Shown here: positions 1 to 10,700 of the stretch, in pieces
Layout: each line of letters starts with the position of its first letter
How positions within the stretch are numbered: position 1 is the first letter of the stretch
Assembly: GCA_018982785.1 (NCBI GenBank)
Contig: JAHHEN010000003.1
Span: 1 to 64,000, forward strand
Direction of reading: 5' to 3'
Length of the DNA stretch: 64,000 nt
DNA from: Enterococcus innesii
GTDB lineage: Bacteria > Bacillota > Bacilli > Lactobacillales > Enterococcaceae
Translations under genes and position numbers: made by a program
Notes under the pieces: generated by a model
Databases searched by the model: none
What the model saw: the letters and a program-made list of their open reading frames with translations, nothing else
Told to the model about the DNA's origin: nothing

Positions 1-1337
1 ACATAAAGAAGCGACGTCTGAAAAAACAAGCACCTTTTCAAGGGTCGAATCACATCAAAAAGCAAACAACGGGAACGGCAAGACGCACGCAAACCACCAA
101 TCGTCAAGTTTCTAAAAAGAAGCCAACCCATCGCAAGTATCTCTTTTCTTTGATGACGCTGCTGACAGTTGTCATTATCGCCACTGGCGGTTATATCGCC
201 TTTACGTTGAAGCAGCAAGAAGTATTGGCACGGGAAAAAATATGAGGCTGCTGCTGAAAAGTTATTGGCATCGATTCAAGAAGAACAAGCCAAAGAGGGA
301 ATCCCAGCAAAACTCGAAACGCTATCGGATGGGGACAGAAAGAATTGATTTTCCGTCCAAAAGAGGAGAATGTGATTCCTGTCACATGCACAAGAAATTG
401 TCGACCATGGCGAACAAATTATGCAAAAACACACCGACAAAGAGACAGTCACCATTGCTAGGATTGAAGCACAAGCAGTCGCATCGAAAGTGAATCGGGA
501 AACAGCCAAGGAACCAGATAAAGTCATTGATGCGGTCTTGGCGATGGATCGAATCACCTATGAGTCGAAATTTACGTATGATCCTGAAAAAGTAACGATC
601 CAGTTGCCGCAAAATCAAACTGGCGTATCTGAGATCACGTTGGCGTACAAAGAGATTGCACCGTTTATTGATCCGGAACTTGTTAATGCGGACCAATTGA
701 AAGAGCAACAACCGACATTGGACGAAAACAAAAAATATGTTGCATTGACTTTCGATGATGGACCAAATGATACCTCGACATTGGATCTCTTAAAAATCTT
801 GAAAGACAATAATGTGAAGGCAACGTTTTTTGAATTAGGGCAAATGGTGGATCAGTATCCTGAAGTATCGAAAAAGTCCATGAAGAAGGGCATGAAATTG
901 CCAGTCACTCGTATTCACACCCGCAATTAAATACGTTGTCGCCGGAGGATGTCAAAGCGGAAATAACTAAGACCGACAAAGCGATCTATCAGGCAACAGG
1001 GGTGTTGCCTAAGAATTTGCGTCCACCGTATGGGGCGATCGACCAACAAAGCGCCCAAGCAGCAGGAAAAGCGATCATTCAATGGAGTGTCGATACCGAG
1101 GATTGGAAGCTAAAAGATCCGAATAAGATTCTAAAGGTCGTACAAAACAATGTCTACGATGGATCGATTATTTTGCTTCATGATATTCATCCGAAATCCG
1201 TTCAAGCTGTACCAGGTATTATCCAAACGCTGAAAGCGCAAGGCTATGAATTTGTGACGGTGGATCAGTTGTTAAATAGTAAACAAAAACCAATGTATCA
1301 ATATTTTGGTGAAACAGATGAACGTAGCGTTAGCTAA
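1..1337 (+). pseudogene. Polysaccharide deacetylase (PgdA-like), 5'-truncated by window edge, four frameshifts
   Basis: The gene encodes a membrane-anchored NodB-family deacetylase, a family that removes acetyl groups from cell-wall polysaccharide such as peptidoglycan GlcNAc. The first frame (from base 3) gives a basic cytoplasmic tail and one membrane segment. Later frames give the NodB motifs TFDDGPND (near 750), HSYSHPQL (near 905), RPPYGA (near 1020) and LLHDIHP (near 1175). Reading continuity breaks four times: +1 in the A6 run at 235-240, -1 near 331-342, +1 near 381-392 and -1 at GGG 888-890. The four shifts sum to zero. The start codon lies left of the window. The family call is firm. 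Whether the gene is truly dead is not, because other genes here carry similar single-base errors. Confidence 0.85.
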
Positions 1338-1343
1338 TAGCTG

Positions 1344-1378
1344 AAAAAGGAAGTGATGATCGCTATCACTTCCTTTTT
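1344..1378. terminator. Bidirectional terminator between deacetylase and Rgg-like gene
   Basis: Fourteen-base arms (AAAAAGGAAGTGAT and its complement) around a 7-base loop, with A and T runs on the outside. It lies between two convergent genes and can serve both. Confidence 0.8.
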
Positions 1379-1407
1379 TATTAACGAACGCTGCAGTTGC
1401 CGTTTTA

Positions 1408-2292
1408 TCACTCAGAGGAGGCAAATGCTCGGAGATAACCTTCATCCAATAGTAAAGCAAAGTCATCAGCAAGGGCTTCTTGATCCAGTTCTCGCATGAG
1501 AGCTAGCATCTTTGTGGTTATCGTTTGCCCCGCTTTTTGATCGCCGGTTTTTAAGAGCAACACGCCTTGGAAAAATTTGCAGACGGTTTGGTGAAAAAAC
1601 TCTTTGTAGTCTGTCGCCAAAAGTTTCAATTGGACAACGAGAACTTCCGTTGCATCGTATTCCTGGTGCTTTAGTGTGTATTCAATCAAATTGATCAGCA
1701 AGGCGCAGTAAATTTCACGACCTTTTTCCATATCGATATAGTACTCGAGCATCTTGGATACTTTTTTGAAAAAGAGGAAATTATACTCGTTGTCCAAAAG
1801 GTCGATGGTGTTGGCGAATAACTGGATTTCTTGCAACGTCCAGCTTTCAACATCAATGAGGTAGGAAATAATCGTTTGACGATCACATTCCAAAACAGCT
1901 CTTTTCCGATAGACGCCATGCTCTGCCAAGCATTGCAGCATGCGAATTCGCGAGCGAACCTCTGCAATACGGACATTGTTTAGTCTGCTAGTGGTTTGCT
2001 GCAGTTCCTGTAATAGCTTTTGTAAATTTGGCAGATCGTGTTTGTTTGAATACTGATTGTACCGATGATTATAGCTATTTTGCTCATCCAGACGATAGCC
2101 ATTCGCGATATAGAGAAATTCATCGATATCCATTGAGAGATTTTCTAAGATTTGCAAGAGTAAGTTGGTAGCAATCTGATGCTTGCCTTTTTCAAATTCA
2201 ATTGCATAGGATTTTGAAATAATCGTGCCATAGACTTCTTTTTGGGTGAAGCCTTTTTTCAATCGGATTTGTCTGATCGTTTCGCCATACAT
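1408..2292 (-). CDS. Rgg/MutR-family transcriptional regulator (Rgg-1)
   Basis: This is a 294-residue cytoplasmic regulator with the Rgg layout. An N-terminal helix-turn-helix occupies about residues 4-60 (starting GETIRQIRLKKGFTQ), followed by an all-helical region of about 230 residues of the type that binds short peptides in Rgg/PlcR/PrgX proteins. The length fits the Rgg family (about 280-300). The start is supported by GGAGGGG five bases upstream of ATG. A TATAAT lies at 2337-2342 on the minus strand. Upstream on the same strand is a 16-codon hydrophobic peptide gene, and a 19-bp motif occurs once near each promoter. By family knowledge the ligand should be a short imported peptide. The target genes are not known. 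Confidence 0.85.
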   Translation of the reverse strand: MYGETIRQIRLKKGFTQKEVYGTIISKSYAIEFEKGKHQIATNLLLQILENLSMDIDEFLYIANGYRLDEQNSYNHRYNQYSNKHDLPNLQKLLQELQQTTSRLNNVRIAEVRSRIRMLQCLAEHGVYRKRAVLECDRQTIISYLIDVESWTLQEIQLFANTIDLLDNEYNFLFFKKVSKMLEYYIDMEKGREIYCALLINLIEYTLKHQEYDATEVLVVQLKLLATDYKEFFHQTVCKFFQGVLLLKTGDQKAGQTITTKMLALMRELDQEALADDFALLLDEGYLRAFASSE

Positions 2293-2336
2293 AAGAACCC
2301 CTCCGCTCTCATTGCTTTAATGAAATTGTGTCTCCT

Positions 2337-2342
2337 CATTAT
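2337..2342 (-). promoter_or_regulatory. -10 box of the Rgg-1 gene
   Basis: A minus-strand TATAAT lies 45 bases upstream of the Rgg-1 ATG. No consensus -35 stands 16-18 bases further upstream, which would suit a regulated promoter. Confidence 0.45.
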
Positions 2343-2373
2343 AGTAAAACAAGCCCAGTGTAGGAATCAAAAA

Positions 2374-2392
2374 GGTCTTATATTTCAGACTT
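2374..2392 (+). repeat. 19-bp motif copy A, between rgg-1 promoter and the peptide gene
   Basis: Sequence GGTCTTATATTTCAGACTT. It matches 16 of 19 bases of a copy on the opposite strand at 2643-2661. Each copy holds two direct half-sites of the form GNCTT spaced about 13 bases. It lies about 32 bases upstream of the rgg-1 -10 box. It is a plausible binding site for Rgg-1, but this is inference. Confidence 0.5.
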
Positions 2393-2460
2393 TCTTGATT
2401 TAATGAAAGAAATTGATTGGTAAACTTAGTGATAGAGGATCCTCAGAGAGGATAATAGAA

Positions 2461-2497
2461 AAGCGTGAGAACATTCGATTCTCACGCTTTTTTTAGA
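2461..2497. terminator. Terminator downstream of the short hydrophobic peptide gene
   Basis: Eleven-base perfect arms (AAGCGTGAGAA and complement) with a 7-base loop. The plus strand has a run of seven T. The minus strand has TTTTCT. On the minus strand it directly follows the peptide stop codon. Confidence 0.8.
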
Positions 2498-2543
2498 CGA
2501 AACTAAGGCAGATCAATACAAGAATCATTACTAGCCAATGCAT
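2493..2543 (-). CDS. Short hydrophobic peptide, candidate signalling peptide for Rgg-1
   Basis: A 16-codon gene reads MHWLVMILVLICLSFV and then stops. It has an AAGGAG ribosome site (2554-2559) ten bases before ATG and a perfect hairpin terminator immediately after the stop, so it looks like a complete transcription unit rather than chance. Rgg proteins in streptococci are often paired with adjacent genes for short hydrophobic peptides, and enterococcal pheromones are short hydrophobic peptides such as LVTLVFV. The peptide lies upstream of Rgg-1 on the same strand, with the 19-bp motif about 100 bases before its ATG. It could instead be a small membrane toxin. I know of no named family that matches it. 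Confidence 0.55.
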   Translation of the reverse strand: MHWLVMILVLICLSFV

Positions 2544-2642
2544 CGTTTTTTTGCTCCTTAAATGGTATTAGAAGAAGACGATTGGGCAGCTGCGCTTCCT
2601 TCTGATTAACAAGTATAAGCAAAAAGAATCCAATAAATGGTT

Positions 2643-2661
2643 AAGTCCAAAATGTAAGACC
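2643..2661 (-). repeat. 19-bp motif copy B, upstream of the hydrophobic peptide gene
   Basis: Read on the minus strand it is GGTCTTACATTTTGGACTT, with three mismatches to copy A. A -10-like TATACT follows about 25 bases downstream without a good -35, a pattern expected for an activator-dependent promoter. Confidence 0.5.
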
Positions 2662-3080
2662 AAAAAGATACTGAGGAATTCTCTGGGAAGAAAAAAGTGG
2701 GATATGGCGACTGAAGAAACTCTATTTCATAATGGTGTAGACTCGATTTTAATGGGGAGTTTTCATTCTTTTTTCATAGAACTTTCTGTGAACGTTTCGA
2801 TTCTTTTTTTCGCTACTAAGAGTTATTTTGAAGGATATCGTGAAAAATCGGGTGATATTTTTTGTTTTTTTATTTGTAGAGGTAAAAAACGAAGGTGAAA
2901 TCAAGAAAAAACACAATCGTCGTTTTTCTCTAAAGAAATGCATAAGTATACAAATGTAATCGTATTCATTATATTGGTTAAATATAAAAAAAGGAATGGT
3001 TAAATGACAAAAAAATAGATTTTTTTATCGTAACAGCCTGATTTATAAGATAAATATAAATAATTTGTGCTTGTTTATTA
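2662..3080. other. AT-rich non-coding stretch left of the IS element
   Basis: I see no convincing gene here. The open frames present lack ribosome sites and have low-complexity composition. The stretch appears to be the left half of a longer intergenic region, now split by the insertion sequence, that leads into the giant adhesin gene. Confidence 0.6.
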
Positions 3081-3088
3081 AATAAACC
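3081..3088. repeat. Target-site duplication, left copy
   Basis: AATAAACC directly precedes the left end of the IS. The identical 8 bases follow the right end at 4412-4419. Confidence 0.9.
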
Positions 3089-4411
3089 GATAAAGTCCAT
3101 ATAATTGTGTAAAAGATAAAAGGCCATGTAACAGCCCTTTTACGGTACAATGTTTTTAACCACAAAAACATACCCAGGAGGACGTTACATGACCCAAGTA
3201 CATTTTACACTGAACAACGAAGAGGTTCAAAGTATTATTGAACATTCGGTAAAAGATGATGTTTCTAAAAATATTTTAACCACTGTTTTCAACCAATTGA
3301 TGGAAAATCAACGAACAGAATATATTCAAGCCGATGACTATGAACGTTCAGAAAGTCGTCAGAGTCAAAGAAATGGCTATTATGAGCGAGACTTTACGAC
3401 TCGTGTGGGTACACTCGAATTAAAAGTGCCTAGAACACGTGATGGTGAATTTTCACCGACGGTGTTTGAGCGTTATCAGCGAAATGAAAAGGCACTGCTC
3501 GCTTCAATGCTTGAGATGTATGTTTCGGGCGTTTCGACACGTAAAGTTTCAAAGATTGTTGAAGAGCTATGTGGAAAATCTGTATCGAAATCTTTTGTTT
3601 CTAGCCTGACTGAGCAGTTAGACCCGATGGTCAACGAATGGCAGAACCGTTCACTCTCAGGTACGAATTATCCTTATCTGATGACTGATGTTCTCTACAT
3701 AAAAGTCCGTGAGGACCATCGAGTGCTTTCTAAAAGCTGCCATATTGCGATCGGGATAACAGAAGGTGGCGACCGTGAAATCATTGGCTTCATGATTCAA
3801 AATGAAGAAAGTGATGACACATGGTCCATCTTCTTTGAATACTTAAAAGAACGCGGCCTAAAGGGGACAGAACTCATCATTTCTGATGCCCATAAAGGCC
3901 TAGTGTCTGCGATTCGTAAGTCATTTACCAACGCAAGTTGGCAGAGATGCCAGGTCCATTTTTTAAGAAACATCTTCAGTTCCATTCCAAAAAGAATTCA
4001 AAACCGTTTAGAGAAGCAGTAAAAGCGATCTTTAAGTTTACGGATATTGAACTCGCTCGAACAGCTAAGAATGCCTTAGTCGGTGAATATATCGACCAGC
4101 CTAAATATACAAAAGCCTGCGAAATATTGGATAATGGCTTCGAAGATGCCTTTCAATACACGGTTATCGGAAATAGTCATAATCGGCTAAAAAGCACCAA
4201 CCTTCTTGAACGACTGAACCAGGAAGTCCGCAGAAGAGAAAAGATTATTCGGATTTTTCCCAACCGAACGTCTGCCAATCGATTAATTGGAGCTGTCCTT
4301 ATGGACCTTCATGACGAATGGCTCAGTTCTACAAGAAAATATATTAAGTTTGATCAATGAGAGACCGGTAAAACATTGTATAGTATTTTACACAGGATTA
4401 TGGACTTGACT
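3089..4411 (+). mobile_element. IS256-type insertion sequence
   Basis: The element is 1323 bp with related terminal sequences: the left end starts GATAAAGTCCATATAATTG, and the right end carries TTTTACACAGGATTATGGAC. It encodes one IS256-family transposase and is flanked by a perfect 8-bp duplication, AATAAACC, matching the target duplication known for this family. IS256 itself is about 1324 bp, so this copy is full length except for one base lost inside the transposase. The intact duplication indicates recent insertion. It sits about 370 bp upstream of the giant adhesin gene and reads toward it, so it could alter adhesin expression. Confidence 0.95.
3189..4360 (+). pseudogene. IS256-family transposase, one frameshift
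   Basis: This is a mutator-type (IS256) DDE transposase that would be 390 residues if intact. The start at MTQVHFTL has AGGAGG upstream. The N-terminal part (to about 4000) includes the DVLYIKV segment with a catalytic aspartate and ISDAHKG with the second aspartate. The distal part continues in another frame with the segment NSHNRLKSTNLLERLNQEVRRR, cited here only for its NRLKSTN and EVRRRE cores. The frame changes at the A5 run 3989-3993, where one more A would restore reading (PKKNSKPF). It is either an inactive copy or a sequencing error. Confidence 0.92.
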
Positions 4412-4419
4412 AATAAACC
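4412..4419. repeat. Target-site duplication, right copy
   Basis: AATAAACC, identical to 3081-3088, immediately after the right end of the IS. Confidence 0.9.
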
Positions 4420-4783
4420 TTTTATGTTTTCTGAGGATAAATTAAGTGTTTTTTTAATTATTTATCGTGTTTATAATTTGTTGGAAAGAAATAAATTTGC
4501 TAGAATTTTGGTACACAGTGTGTTCGTTTAGTTATTTTATTTTTATGGTTCACAAGCGATTTCCACTATGCTGCTAAACTATTTGAACAAAAATCACTGG
4601 GTTTTTCAGAAAGCATGCGAAAAAACGTCGCGATGCGATCGGTTACTTTTGTTTTCTCTCTATGCCTTTGGGTGTTGGGTTGAAATAGATTTTCATCTGG
4701 TATTAAAGGGGGAAAGAAGGATTCCAGAGATCATCAGTTTTATCTTTTGTCGGTTAAATTTTTTTCGAACAGGAGGAGAATGA
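4420..4783. other. Leader region of the giant adhesin gene
   Basis: About 360 AT-rich bases between the IS and the adhesin start. I see no gene. A strong ribosome site, AGGAGG at 4771-4776, stands seven bases before the ATG at 4784. An ATG at 4780 is out of frame. I could not assign a clear promoter. It may have been separated from upstream elements by the IS, or supplied by it. Confidence 0.55.
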
Positions 4784-7700
4784 ATGAAAGGCGTTAATTA
4801 TAAAAAGCTCATGGATTCAAAGAAAAACACACGCGTTCGAACAAAGAAAAACATTATTGCGAATTTAACTGTCAGTGGGATGTTGTTGACGAGTACAGTG
4901 GTCGTGCCAGCAAGTTTGTTATGGGCACCAACGACGGTTGAAGCTGCTTTGGTTTCAGCTGAACTTTTCTCAGATATCACAGCATCTAATAACTCAGGCA
5001 CGAGTGCGTCTGCACCTTATGCAACTCCTGGTGCAACGAACCAAGTCAATTTCTCGATTTCTGGATCAAATGCAGTAACGGTTGATGTCTTGAATGGGGA
5101 TAAAGTCGCGGTTGTTGGGGTTCCTCAAGGCCTTACTGGTTTGGTTCAACCGGCAGGGAATGCATCGATTTCCACCAATGTGATACTCCAACTGGGGAAT
5201 TTCCCAGCCTTGCAAACGCTGATCGGTACAGTCACGCCAGCAGTCAATACCTTGATTAGCACGGTGGATGGAATCGTCAATCAAAATTTAGCTGATGCAC
5301 TGGATATTCCGCCAACAATCGTTGGGGGCTTGCCAAATCCGTTGTATACGGCAGCTTCAATCGTGGATGTCAGCCAGGTGATTTCCGTCAACTTAGATGA
5401 AATCACGACCCAGTTAGACTTATTAAATCAACTTGGACAATTTGGCCAAGCGAATTTTGAAGTTCCAGCTGGACTAACCGAAAACGAACGTGCCCTGATC
5501 GCCAATGTGGATGATGGTTTATTTATCGTTATCAATCAACGCATCAATCAAATTCTCGATAATTTACAAGCAGCCCAGATTCAAGTCAGTATTTTGGATG
5601 GTGCAAGTGGGATTCCAGGCATCGGTACCTTGATCGGTCAAATCAATACGTTGGTACAAAGTACCGTTAATACAGCGAAAGCCACTTTAAACGCAACGGT
5701 TGAAACGGCACAAACTGTCTTCAATGCAACGACAGATTTAGCAGATCAAATCGCTTCTGCATCTGTTTTAGGTCAAACCAATGTGGTCATTCCAACGAAT
5801 GTCACCAGTCCGACCTATGCACAATTGGTTGAAAACGGTGTGGCGAATCCATCTAATCCTTACGAAGCCCGCTTCGAAGGAACGATGTCGCAACTTGATT
5901 TGATCACCATTGATTTATTTACGGATGCTGACGGCAATAACTCGATCTGGTTTGCACCAGATACACCAGAAGATCAAACTGATACACCAACGATCAATCC
6001 ATTGACAGCAGGGGAGACGACGATCAGCGGAACAGCTGAGCCAGGCGCAGCCATTACATTGGCGATCAACGGCGGTGCACCTATTACGACAACCGCAGAT
6101 GGTGACGGCAATTGGACGGCGGATGTCCCTGAATTGGTGGAAGGCGATACAGTCACAGCCGTAGCGGAAGCTGATGGCGAATCGGCGAGTGAGCCTGCAA
6201 CGGCAACGGTAGCAGCACCAGTGGTTAATGCACCAACGGCTTCGATTACAGGAAATAGTACCGATGGGTACCCTGTGACAGGGACAGCCGCAGCAAATGC
6301 AGCCATTGAAATCACCAATGCCGAAGGTGATGTCGTTGGCTCTGGGACGGCAAATGAGAACGGCAACTACAGTATCACGTTGAACCCAGCAGATGTAGCA
6401 GAAAATGAAAACTTAAATGTTGCCGCAATCGTCACTGCCGGTGGCCAAACTTATCGCAGTGGCAATACGCCAATCGTCGTTCCAGCAGACGATGCGGAGC
6501 AACAAACGGGAACACCAACGATTCAACCGGTGACTGCCGGGGATACAAGCGTCAGCGGAACGGCTGAGCCGGGTGCCTCGATTACTGTGACCGTCAACGG
6601 TGCAGATCCGATCGTGACAGAAGCGGATGAAGAGGGCAATTGGCGTGTTGATGTGGAGGAAGTGTCAGAAGGCGATACGGTTTCAGCTGTTGCCGAATTA
6701 GCAGGACAAACGCCAAGCCAACCGGCTAGCACCACCGTGTCCGCCTTAACGGTCAATGCACCGACGGCTTCGATTACAGGAAATAGTCAAGAGGGCTATC
6801 CAGTGACTGGAACAGCAGCACCAAATGCGGCCATTGAGATCACCAATGCGGATGGCGAAATTGTCGGAACAGGTACCGCCAATGAGAATGGCGTTTATAC
6901 GGTGACGTTAGATCCAGCAGATGTTGACGCGGAAGAAACCCTCAATGTGACGGCGGTTGTCACCGCTGGCGGCGAAATCTACCGTAGCAGCCCAACACCT
7001 GTAGTGGTTCCCGCCGATATCCTGCAGACGGAAACACCAACGATCGATCCAGTCAGTGCTGGAGATACGACCGTTAGTGGGACAGCCGAACCGGGGGCAA
7101 CGGTAACGATCACGCTTCCTGAAGGCGATCCAATCACGGCTGAAGCCGATGATGAAGGCAACTGGGAAGCAACGGTTCCTGAATTATCAGAAGGCGATTC
7201 CGTGACGGTCGTAGCTGAGTCTGAAGGCAAAGATCCGAGTGCCCCAATCACCGTGAGTGTAAACGGTTTAACCGTGGCTGCGCCAACTGCTACGATCACC
7301 GGAAATAGCACAGACGGGTATCCAGTAACGGGAACGGCAACTGCCAATGCAGCGATTGAAATTTTGAATGAAGCCGGCGATGTTGTTGGTAGCGGAACAG
7401 CTGATGAGGATGGCAACTTCACGATCACCCTTGATCCTCAAGAGGTGACAGCTGGCGACAACTTACGAGTGGAAGCGATCGTGACGGCTGGTGGTGAAGA
7501 CTATCGCAGTACAGGCACACCGCTTGTAGTTCCTGCAGATGATGTCGAAAATTTGACGGAAACACCAACGATCGACCCAGTAACAGCTGGGGATACGACC
7601 GTCAGCGGAACGGCTGAACCAGGAGCAACAGTGACGATCACGCTGCCTGAAGGCGATCCGATCACGGCAGAAGCCGATGACGAAGGCAACTGGGAAGCGA

Positions 7701-10700
7701 CGGTACCAGAATTAACGGAAGGTGATACGGTAACAGTCGTTGCCGAAGCCGAAGGCAAAGATCCAAGTGCACCGATTTCCGTGACCGTTGATGGTGTGAC
7801 TGTTAGTGCACCGAGCGCTTCCATCACAGGCAATAGCACGGATGGTTATCCAGTCAGCGGAACAACGACACCGAATGCGGCAATTGAGATTTTGAATGAA
7901 GCAGGCGATGTTGTTGGTAGCACGACGGCGGATGACACGGGTGCTTATACCGTGACCTTAGATCCAGCCGATGTGGCGCCAGAAGAAGCCTTGCGGGTAG
8001 TGGCAGTTGTGACAGCGGGCGGTCAAGACTACCGTAGTAATGCCACGCCAATCACAGTACCAGCAGACATTGAACAAACAGGGACACCAACGATCGATCC
8101 GGTCACAGCAGGTGATACCACGATTAGCGGAACGGCAGAACCAGGTTCGACGGTTACTGTCACCATCACCGATCAAGAACCAGTAACGGCTGAAACGGAT
8201 GACGAAGGAAACTGGCTTGCAGAAGTGCCAGCAGTTTCTGGTGGCGATACAGTCACGGTCGTTGCGGAAGCCGAAGGCAAAGAGCCAAGCGCGCCAATCA
8301 GCGTTGGAGTCGCAGGAGTGACGGTGGCAGCACCGACAGCGATCATCAGCGGCAATAGTACCGATGGTTATCCAATCACGGGGACTGCACCAGCGAATGC
8401 AGCGATCGAAGTGCTGAATGAAGCAGGCGATGTGATCGGTACTGGAACAGCCGATGGGGATGGAAACTATACGGTAACCATCGCACCAGCCGATGCAGCA
8501 CCAGAAGAAACCTTGTCTGTCGTTGCGATCGTAACAGCTGGCGGGGATCAGTACCGCAGTCCTGCTACACCAGTGACGGTCCCAGCAGATGAGCTTGAAC
8601 AAACAGCATCACCAACCATCGACCCAATCAATGCCGGGGATACGACGATCAGTGGAACTGCCGAACCAGGCGCTACGGTGACGGTAACGATCCCAGGTGA
8701 AGAACCGGTGACTGGTGAAGCCGATGACGAGGGCAACTGGACGGTTGAAGTTCCTGAAGTTTCTGAAGGAGAAACCGTCACAGTGGTCGCACAAGCACCA
8801 GACAAAGACCCAAGTGCACCAATCAGTGTTGGGGTCAATGGGTTGACAATCGCTACACCAACCGCGACGATCAGCGGCAATAGTACTGATGGTTACCCAG
8901 TAACGGGAACGGCACCAGCCAATGCAGCCATCGAAATCTTGAATGCCGATGACGAGGTCGTAGGTACTGGCACCGCCAATGACGAAGGCCAATACACGAT
9001 CACGTTGACGAGTGATGATGCGTCTCCAGCTGATACCTTACGGGTGGTGGCGGTAGTCACAGCCGGTGGTCAAGACTACCGCAGTGCGGCTGCCCCAATC
9101 ACAGTACCATTGGATCAAACCGCAGCCCCAACCATTGAAACGGTGACAGCAGGAGATACCACGATCAGCGGAACGGCTGAACCTGGTGCGACAGTTTCGA
9201 TAACGATTGGTGACGCAGAGCCAGTCACTGCCGACGCAGATGACGAAGGCAATTGGACGGCAACGGTGCCCGAGGTTTCTCAAGGAGAAATTGTTTCCGT
9301 GGTAGCGACCCTTGATGGGGAAACACCAAGTGATGCAGCTACGGTCGTCGTAAATCCACTCAGTGTGGCGACACCGACAGCAGCGATCAGCGGCAATAGT
9401 TCGGAGGGGTATCCAGTAACCGGAACGGCCACGCCAAATGCAGCGATTGAGATCTTAAATGAAGCCGGTGAGGTTGTTGGTAGCGGTGAAGCAAATGAGG
9501 AAGGTGCTTACAGCATCACCTTGAGCAGCGATGATGTTGATCCTTCAGAACCACTTCAGGTGGTGGCAGTGGTAACAGCTGGCGGCGATGAGTACCGTAG
9601 TGCGCCGCTCTCCATCGTGGTACCAGCAGACCAAACGACCACCCCAACGATCGATCCAGTGCAAGCCGGTGATACATCCGTCGGAGGAACGGCCGAACCT
9701 GGTTCAACGGTGACGGTCACGATTCCTGGAGAAGAACCAGTGACTGCCGAAACGGATGAGGAAGGCAATTGGACAGTCACTGTACCAGAACTTTCAGAAG
9801 GCGACACGGTCACAGTGGTTGCTGAAGCTGAAGGCAAAGACCCAAGTGCACCAATCAGTGTTGGTGTCGGTGCCTTGAACGTGGCTGCACCAACCGCAAC
9901 CATCACGGGCAACAGTACTGATGGCTATCCAGTCACAGGAACAGCACCAGCCAACGCAACCATTGAAATCTTAAATGCTGCCAATGAAGTGGTAGGCAGT
10001 GGGACTGCCAATGGAGACGGTGAGTATACGATCACCTTGACAGAAGGTGTTTCACCAGCAGAAACCTTGCGAGTGGTGGCTATCGTATCAGCCGGCGGTC
10101 AAGACTATCGCAGTCCGGCAACTACTATCGTGGTGCCAGAAGATAACGCAGAAGACCAAACAGCGGCACCGACTGTCGCACCAGTGATTGCTGGGGCTAC
10201 AACCGTTAGCGGAACGGCTGAACCTGGGGCCGATGTAACGGTTGAACTACCAAACGGCGATACTGTTACAGTGGCAGCGAATGACGAAGGTGAGTGGACG
10301 GCAACTGTGCCGACGGTTTCTCTGGATGATGTCTTAACAGTTACTGCCTTGGCAGACGGCAAAACAGAAAGTTTACCAGTTACAGTGACGGTGCAAGGGC
10401 TGATCGTGGCAGCACCAACGGCAACGATTTCTGGCAATAGTGAAGATGGTTATCCCGTAACTGGTACAGCACCAGCCAATGCGGCAATCGAAATCTTAAA
10501 TGCTGATGATCAAGTGATTGGTACAGGAACAGCCAATGAGAATGGCGTTTACACCGTTACCTTGACCAGTGAAGAAGTATCAGCGGGCGAAACGGTCCGT
10601 GTCGTTGCTATCGTTTCAGCAGGTGGGGATGACTTCCGTAGTCAACCAACGGCTGTCGTGGTACCAGCGGATCAAACGGCGACACCAACGATCAATCCAG

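Noticed and set aside
1..1337. Programmed frameshifting in the deacetylase
   Set aside because: Four shifts of mixed sign without slippery heptamers or downstream structures fit decay or sequencing error better.
2704..2898. 64-codon plus-strand frame left of the IS
   Set aside because: No ribosome site, low-complexity Phe/Ser/Lys content, no recognisable feature.
4568..4783. 71-codon frame ending at the adhesin start
   Set aside because: No ribosome site, and it runs through the adhesin's own AGGAGG site. It looks like chance.
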